Below, in pieces: positions 8,211 to 12,040 of a DNA stretch of 12,040 bases; positions within the stretch are counted from its first letter, which is position 1, and every line of letters starts with the position of its first letter. The stretch lies in the NCBI GenBank assembly GCA_017694735.1, contig JADIMN010000049.1:1-12040 (forward strand), read 5' to 3'. The notes beneath the pieces were generated by a model that saw only the letters and a program-made list of their open reading frames with translations, was not told where the DNA came from and did not search any database. This DNA comes from Candidatus Alectryobacillus merdavium (GTDB lineage: Bacteria; Bacillota_I; Bacilli_A; RFN20; CAG-826). The translations under genes and the position numbers were made by a program.

Positions 8211-10065
8211 CAAAAATATCTCCTATCTTATCTTTTTTAGGTAGTTTATTTACTTGAGCCAAATTGTAATATAAATGTTGAAGTCTACTGGCTTCTTTTA
8301 GACTTATTGCATAAACGTTAATTTTTTTATTAATAAGTTTTTCTATTAATTCGACAACAAGGTGATTGTTTTTATTACTATTTATATCATCAACAACTGT
8401 CTCAAAATTTGTTTGAAGAATTAATAATTGATCACATAAAGTAAATATAGTAGTGGTTTGAAGTTTAGTAACGAAAAGTCCATATTTTCTATCAAAACGG
8501 TAATTATCTAATTCGTTCCACAATTCATAAAGATGAACTTTTTCTTCACGTGAAGATTTAACAATAGCTTTTATTATTGTGTTGTCACTATATTTGATTA
8601 AGTCATTGCTATTAATTGTTTTGTTTTTATCTTCTTTATAATCAATTGGATGAAAACTATTTAAATCAACTTTCTTTTCTTTAGGTTCTTCAGTTACAGT
8701 TTGAGATTCTTGTATATTTGATTTATTGTTTGAATCGTCTTTTTGAAGAGGTTTAACTTCTTGGTTTTCTTCTTCTTTTGCAGTGTTTTCAGTGGAATAA
8801 ACTTTTTCAGTTTCAAAATATTGAGGTTTTGCAGGGAGTTTTTCCTCTTCTTTTATCAAGGTTTCTTTGATTTGAACGGTTTCTTCCTTCTTTTTATCTT
8901 CGTTTGTTAAATTGGTTTTTATTTCTTCTTTAATTGCAGGTTTTAATTCATTTTCAGCAACTTCTACATCTTGTAATGTTTGTGTTGAAGTAAAATCGGA
9001 GGCGATATTTAACAAAACTAATTCATAATAAGAGTTTATATTTGAAACGTTTTTAAAGTCGGAAGAAGCTTCTATTAATTTTTGTATAATTTCATTTAAT
9101 TTTTTTGAATTTGTATATTTTAATAGATTTTTTGCATCATCTTTTGAAATATATTGCAAAAGTGAAGAATTTCCAGAAATATTATAAGTAAGTAAGTCTT
9201 TAAAAATATTTATTAAATCATCGTTTAGATGCTTAATATCTATTCCATTATTTGAATATTGATAATACTTATTTATAATTTCTTTTCCGTTTTGATTTAA
9301 TAAATAGGAAATAAATTTTATTTTTTCACTTTTAGAAATAATTCCAAAAATGTTTAAAATATCTTTATATTTAATATTATTTCCACAATATGCAATTAAT
9401 TCATCGAGGATACTTAAAGCATCTCTCATTCCTCCATCAGCAAGCGAGGAAATTTCAAATAATGCATCGTTATCAATTTTAATATTTTCATTATCACAAA
9501 TTTCTTCTAATCTAGCTTTAATTTGACTTTGTTCAATTTTTGTAAAATCAAATCTTTGACATCTAGAAATAATTGTAGGCAATACTTTGTAAGGTTCTGT
9601 CGTTGCTAAAATAAAAATAACTTGTTCTGGAGGTTCTTCTAATGTTTTTAGTAATGCATTAAATGCGTTGTTACTTAACATATGAACTTCATCAATTATA
9701 TAAACTTTAAATCTTCCTTTAATTGGAGCATATCTTACTTGTTCGATAATATTTCTAATTTCTTCAACTCTTGAATTACTTGCAGCGTCGATTTCTATTA
9801 CATCTGGATGAGAATTAGAATTTATTGTTTTACAATTTTCACAGTTATTACAAATATGTCCAATGCCTTCTTCACAATTTAAAGCCTTCGCAAGAAGTCT
9901 TGCAATACTAGTTTTTCCAGTTCCTCTAGGACCAGTAAATAAATAAGCATGTCCGATTTTGTTATTTATAAGTGCGTTTTGTAAAGTTTTGACAATATGT
10001 TGTTGACCATAAACTTCATCAAAGGTTTTTGATCTATATTTTCTATATAATGCTTGGTAACTCAT
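8197..10065 (-). CDS. dnaX: DNA polymerase III clamp-loader subunit tau/gamma
   Basis: 622 residues, somewhat longer than the roughly 560 of Bacillus DnaX. The AAA+ motor is intact: Walker A GPRGTGKT (45-52), zinc cysteines C64, C72, C75, C78, Walker B VYIIDEVH (121-128), LPTIISRC (162-169) with SRC arginine R168, and sensor-2 GGMRDALSILD (211-221). A collar region follows to about 355. Residues about 365-485 form a Lys/Glu/Asn-rich, low-complexity linker with no predicted fold, which probably explains the extra length. The C-terminal ~130 residues (490-622) would be the tau-specific part that binds polymerase and helicase. It is the first gene of a six-gene operon and ends in TGA overlapping recR. 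The ATG is preceded by no SD but by a TATAAT ending 7 bases upstream, implying a leaderless message. No clear gamma-producing frameshift signal was found. Confidence 0.96.
   Translation of the reverse strand: MSYQALYRKYRSKTFDEVYGQQHIVKTLQNALINNKIGHAYLFTGPRGTGKTSIARLLAKALNCEEGIGHICNNCENCKTINSNSHPDVIEIDAASNSRVEEIRNIIEQVRYAPIKGRFKVYIIDEVHMLSNNAFNALLKTLEEPPEQVIFILATTEPYKVLPTIISRCQRFDFTKIEQSQIKARLEEICDNENIKIDNDALFEISSLADGGMRDALSILDELIAYCGNNIKYKDILNIFGIISKSEKIKFISYLLNQNGKEIINKYYQYSNNGIDIKHLNDDLINIFKDLLTYNISGNSSLLQYISKDDAKNLLKYTNSKKLNEIIQKLIEASSDFKNVSNINSYYELVLLNIASDFTSTQTLQDVEVAENELKPAIKEEIKTNLTNEDKKKEETVQIKETLIKEEEKLPAKPQYFETEKVYSTENTAKEEENQEVKPLQKDDSNNKSNIQESQTVTEEPKEKKVDLNSFHPIDYKEDKNKTINSNDLIKYSDNTIIKAIVKSSREEKVHLYELWNELDNYRFDRKYGLFVTKLQTTTIFTLCDQLLILQTNFETVVDDINSNKNNHLVVELIEKLINKKINVYAISLKEASRLQHLYYNLAQVNKLPKKDKIGDIFDETI
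8220..8224 (-). promoter_or_regulatory. Shine-Dalgarno of recR
   Basis: AGGAG on the minus strand inside the last codons of dnaX. It lies 9 bases from the ATG at 8210 and 6 bases from an alternative TTG at 8213. Both are usable distances; the ATG is chosen on codon preference. Confidence 0.75.
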
Positions 10066-10072
10066 ATACTAA

Positions 10073-10078
10073 ATTATA
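10073..10078 (-). promoter_or_regulatory. -10 box of the dnaX operon, leaderless start
   Basis: On the minus strand a perfect TATAAT (preceded by TG) ends 7 bases before the dnaX ATG, putting the predicted transcript start within a base or two of the A of the ATG. No SD is present. The best -35 candidate, TTGAAA on the minus strand (10104-10099), is 20 bases away, longer than the ideal 17, so the promoter may rely on its strong -10. It shares the 66-base divergent region with the prfA promoter. Confidence 0.6.
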
Positions 10079-10099
10079 CATTATTCTCACGTATATTTT

Positions 10100-10128
10100 T
10101 TCAAAAAAGTTTAAAATTTTAGTATAAT
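10100..10128 (+). promoter_or_regulatory. prfA-prmC promoter, leaderless start
   Basis: A -35-like TTCAAA (10100-10105, four of six consensus bases) lies exactly 17 bases before a perfect TATAAT (10123-10128). The predicted start is about 10135, just 3 bases before the prfA ATG at 10138. No SD lies between the box and the ATG. The -35 falls in a T6-C-A6 palindrome (10096-10108) that also contains the best -35 candidate of the opposite dnaX promoter. Confidence 0.65.
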
Positions 10129-10137
10129 AATTTGGCT

Positions 10138-11211
10138 ATGGAAAAAGAGATGCAATTAAGGCTTAATCAAGCCAAAGAAAGATTAAAAGATATAGATTTA
10201 AAATTAGAAGATCCAGATGTTGTTAAAGATTTGGATGCTTTTAGAAAACTTTCTAAAGAAAAAGCAAATTTAGATCCTATTATAGAAAAGTATGACGAGT
10301 ATTTAAAATTAGTAAGTGATAGAGATGATGCTCTTTTAATGCTTAAAGACTCTGATGAAGAAATAATTAAATTTGCTAAAGAAACAATTGATAATATTGA
10401 TAAAGAATTGATTGATATTGAAGAACAATTGAAAATATTACTTGTTCCAAAGGATCCAAACGACGATAAAAATATTGTTGTTGAAATTAGAGGAGCAGTT
10501 GGTGGAGATGAAGCAAATATCTTTGCTGGCGATTTATTTAGAATGTATGTTAAATATGCAGAAAAGAAAGGATGGAAGCTACAACTAATTGACGAAAGTC
10601 CAAGTGGTGCTGGTGGTTATTCTTTGGTTTCTTTTATGATAAAAGGTGAAGGCGTATATTCTAGATTAAAATTTGAAAGTGGTGCTCATAGAGTTCAAAG
10701 AGTTCCAAAGACTGAAGCAAACGGAAGAATTCATACATCAACAGCAACTGTTTTAGTAATGCCTGAAGCAGAAGAAATTGATATAACAATTAACAACGCT
10801 GATTTACATGTTGATACATATAGAAGCCAAGGAGCTGGTGGACAAAATGTTAATAAAACTGAATCGGCTGTAAGAATAACTCACATTCCAACAGGTGTTG
10901 TTGTATCTTGTCAAACTGAAAAGTCTCAAATTCAAAATAGAGAAATCTGTATGCAAATGTTAAGAGCTAAATTATTTGCTTTAAAAGAACAAGAGCAACA
11001 AGAAAAAATTGGTAGTGAGAGAAAACTAAAAGTTGGAACTGGGGAAAGAAGTGAAAAAATTAGAACATATAACTATCCTCAAAATAGAGTCACAGATCAT
11101 AGAATTGGCTTTACTGTTCAAAAATTAGATAGAATCATGGAAGGTGATTTAGATGAACTTCTAGATGCTTTAATTGGTTTTGATTTAAAAGAAAAATTAG
11201 CTAAAAATTAA
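10138..11211 (+). CDS. prfA: Peptide chain release factor 1
   Basis: 357 residues, the usual RF1 length. RF1 reads UAA and UAG in the ribosomal A site and triggers peptidyl-tRNA hydrolysis. Visible features: a charged helical N-terminal domain (1-105), VEIRGAVGGDEANIFAGDL, the discriminator PxT tripeptide as P190-K191-T192 within RVPKTEANGRIHTSTATV (which marks RF1 rather than RF2), the catalytic GGQ at 234-236 within GAGGQNVNK, and the ERSEKIRTYNYPQNRVTDHRIG segment shared by class I release factors. Start: an in-frame TTG at 10132 would add Met-Ala, but it lies upstream of the predicted transcript start (about 10135), so the ATG is preferred. The gene is followed after 2 bases by prmC, whose product methylates Gln236 of this protein. 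UGA stops here imply that RF2 is encoded elsewhere. Confidence 0.97.
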   Translation: MEKEMQLRLNQAKERLKDIDLKLEDPDVVKDLDAFRKLSKEKANLDPIIEKYDEYLKLVSDRDDALLMLKDSDEEIIKFAKETIDNIDKELIDIEEQLKILLVPKDPNDDKNIVVEIRGAVGGDEANIFAGDLFRMYVKYAEKKGWKLQLIDESPSGAGGYSLVSFMIKGEGVYSRLKFESGAHRVQRVPKTEANGRIHTSTATVLVMPEAEEIDITINNADLHVDTYRSQGAGGQNVNKTESAVRITHIPTGVVVSCQTEKSQIQNREICMQMLRAKLFALKEQEQQEKIGSERKLKVGTGERSEKIRTYNYPQNRVTDHRIGFTVQKLDRIMEGDLDELLDALIGFDLKEKLAKN

Positions 11212-11213
11212 TT

Positions 11214-12008
11214 ATGAAATTAAGAGAAATTTATTCTAATTACTTAGATAAATTTAAAGAAAATAATATAAGTGAATTAAGTTTAAGAATTATTCTTTGT
11301 CATATATTTAAAATTAATGATATGAGTGAATTTTATATTAGACAAGAAGATAATTTTTTAATGACAAAAAAAGATGAAAAAAGTATATTAAAAGTTTTGT
11401 CAGGTACTCCAGTTTATTATGTAACTAAAGAAGCTGACTTTTATAATTTTAAATTTAATGTTAATAAAAATGTTTTAATTCCACGTCCAGAAACGGAACT
11501 TGTTGTAGAAGAAGGAGTTAAAGAAATAAAAAAATACTTTAGTTCTGCAGACTTTTTAAAGATTGCGGATCTTGGATGTGGTTGTGGAAACATTGGAATT
11601 GTTGTTGATAAGTTAATTTTGAATAAAAAAGAGACTTTTTGCATTGATAATTCATATTTTGCACTTAATTTAGCAAAGAAAAATGCAAAAAAATATAATT
11701 CAAATATTAAATTTGTATTAAGTGACTTAAAGAAATTTGTAAAAAAAGAAAAAAATATTAATGTAGTTTTTTCAAATCCTCCTTACATTTCAAAAGTAAA
11801 AGATGTAAGCAAAGAAGTCTTGGATTTTGAACCTAGTAACGCCTTATTTGTTAATCCTTCTTATTTTTATTATGAATTTCTTATATTAAATAGGAAAAGT
11901 TTTGTTGCAGATAAATATATTATGATTTTTGAAATTAATTATGATCAAAAAAATATATTAGAAGGATTATTAAAAAATGTTTTAGATCTTAAAAATGAAG
12001 AATATATA
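11214..12008 (+). CDS. prmC: RF N5-glutamine methyltransferase PrmC, 3'-truncated by contig end
   Basis: 265 genuine codons starting at ATG 11214, two bases after the prfA stop; no SD, so coupling to prfA is likely. PrmC uses SAM to methylate the glutamine of the release-factor GGQ motif. Seen: a helical N-terminal domain (1-75) with SGTPVYYV (63-70), then IPRPETELVVE (89-99), the SAM-binding motif ADLGCGCGNIG (118-128), the acidic end of the next strand (CIDNS, 143-147), and the substrate-glutamine motif NPPYIS (188-193), followed by DFEPSNALF (204-212). The family is about 280 residues, so only about 15-20 residues are missing. The frame stays open into adapter sequence after codon 265, so the last 10 apparent residues of any automatic translation are false. 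The region after NALF (PSYFYYEF) lacks the usual acidic-Gly-Leu turn, a minor divergence. Confidence 0.93.
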
Positions 12009-12040
12009 CTGTCTCTTATACACATCTCCGAGCCCACGAG
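12009..12040. other. Sequencing adapter contamination (Tn5 mosaic end plus Nextera adapter)
   Basis: Bases 12009-12027 are exactly the 19-bp Tn5 mosaic end used in Nextera libraries, CTGTCTCTTATACACATCT. Bases 12028-12040 continue as CCGAGCCCACGAG, the Read 2-side Nextera adapter. All 32 bases fit the known adapter, and base composition jumps to about half G+C from the surrounding quarter. This is a library artefact at the contig end, not a natural transposon end. Confidence 0.98.

Noticed and set aside
8887..8898. Possible programmed frameshift in dnaX (GAT AAA AAG AAG) to make gamma
   Set aside because: The heptamer is T-AAA-AAG, not the canonical A-AAA-AAG, and I see no clear upstream SD-like enhancer or downstream stem. 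A-runs are frequent in this AT-rich gene.
10132..10137. TTG start for prfA two codons upstream of the ATG
   Set aside because: It lies at or before the predicted transcription start, has no SD, and the ATG gives a standard RF1 N-terminus.
11441..11644. Minus-strand ORF of 67 codons inside prmC
   Set aside because: Antisense shadow of the prmC PRPETE and SAM-binding motifs; no start signal of its own.
12009..12027. Natural Tn5/IS50-type transposon end
   Set aside because: The 19-bp mosaic end is an engineered hybrid sequence, is followed directly by Nextera adapter, and lies exactly at the contig end.

Overview
The window is a very AT-rich (roughly a quarter G+C by eye), densely packed chromosomal segment from a low-GC Gram-positive bacterium. 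Gene content and order resemble Bacilli or their reduced, Mollicutes-like relatives, such as uncultured gut RF39-type lineages; that placement is inference. UGA is a stop here: dnaX and holB both end in TGA, all ORFs are uninterrupted under the standard code, and Trp is TGG. This argues against Mycoplasma-type code 4.

Layout. Bases 1-81 hold the 3' end of a gene whose tail resembles NAD kinase. It overlaps an RluD-family pseudouridine synthase (74-1009), as in the nadK-rluD pairs of Bacilli. Next comes a 1073-residue YfhO-type membrane protein (1108-4329), probably a cell-envelope glycosyltransferase. It converges on a six-gene minus-strand operon that reads leftward from 10065: dnaX, recR, tmk, holB, ricT/yaaT, rsmI. 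This is a compacted form of the Bacillus dnaX-to-rsmI region, lacking ebfC/yaaK, yaaQ, yaaR, yabA, yabB and yazA. Divergent from dnaX are prfA (RF1, 10138-11211) and prmC (11214 onward), the RF1 GGQ-glutamine methyltransferase.

How the genes work together. The minus-strand operon combines clamp-loader subunits (DnaX tau/gamma, HolB delta prime), recombination mediator RecR, dTMP kinase for dTTP supply, RicT, and the 16S rRNA methyltransferase RsmI. The prfA-prmC pair makes and modifies the peptide-release factor. Genes inside operons overlap or nearly touch, and several have clear Shine-Dalgarno (SD) sequences. The first genes of the three apparent transcription units (yfhO-like, dnaX, prfA) have no SD. 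Each has a perfect TATAAT box 7-9 bases before its start codon, predicting leaderless mRNAs.

The last 32 bases (12009-12040) are not genomic. They match the Tn5 mosaic end plus Nextera adapter, so the contig ends in adapter and prmC lacks its true 3' end. I see no mobile element, CRISPR array, tRNA or rRNA. The window is mostly core housekeeping DNA, and I found no clear new biological system. The points most worth checking are the leaderless pattern, an RsmI that has lost the family's EDTR and HEHN motifs, and the adapter tail.
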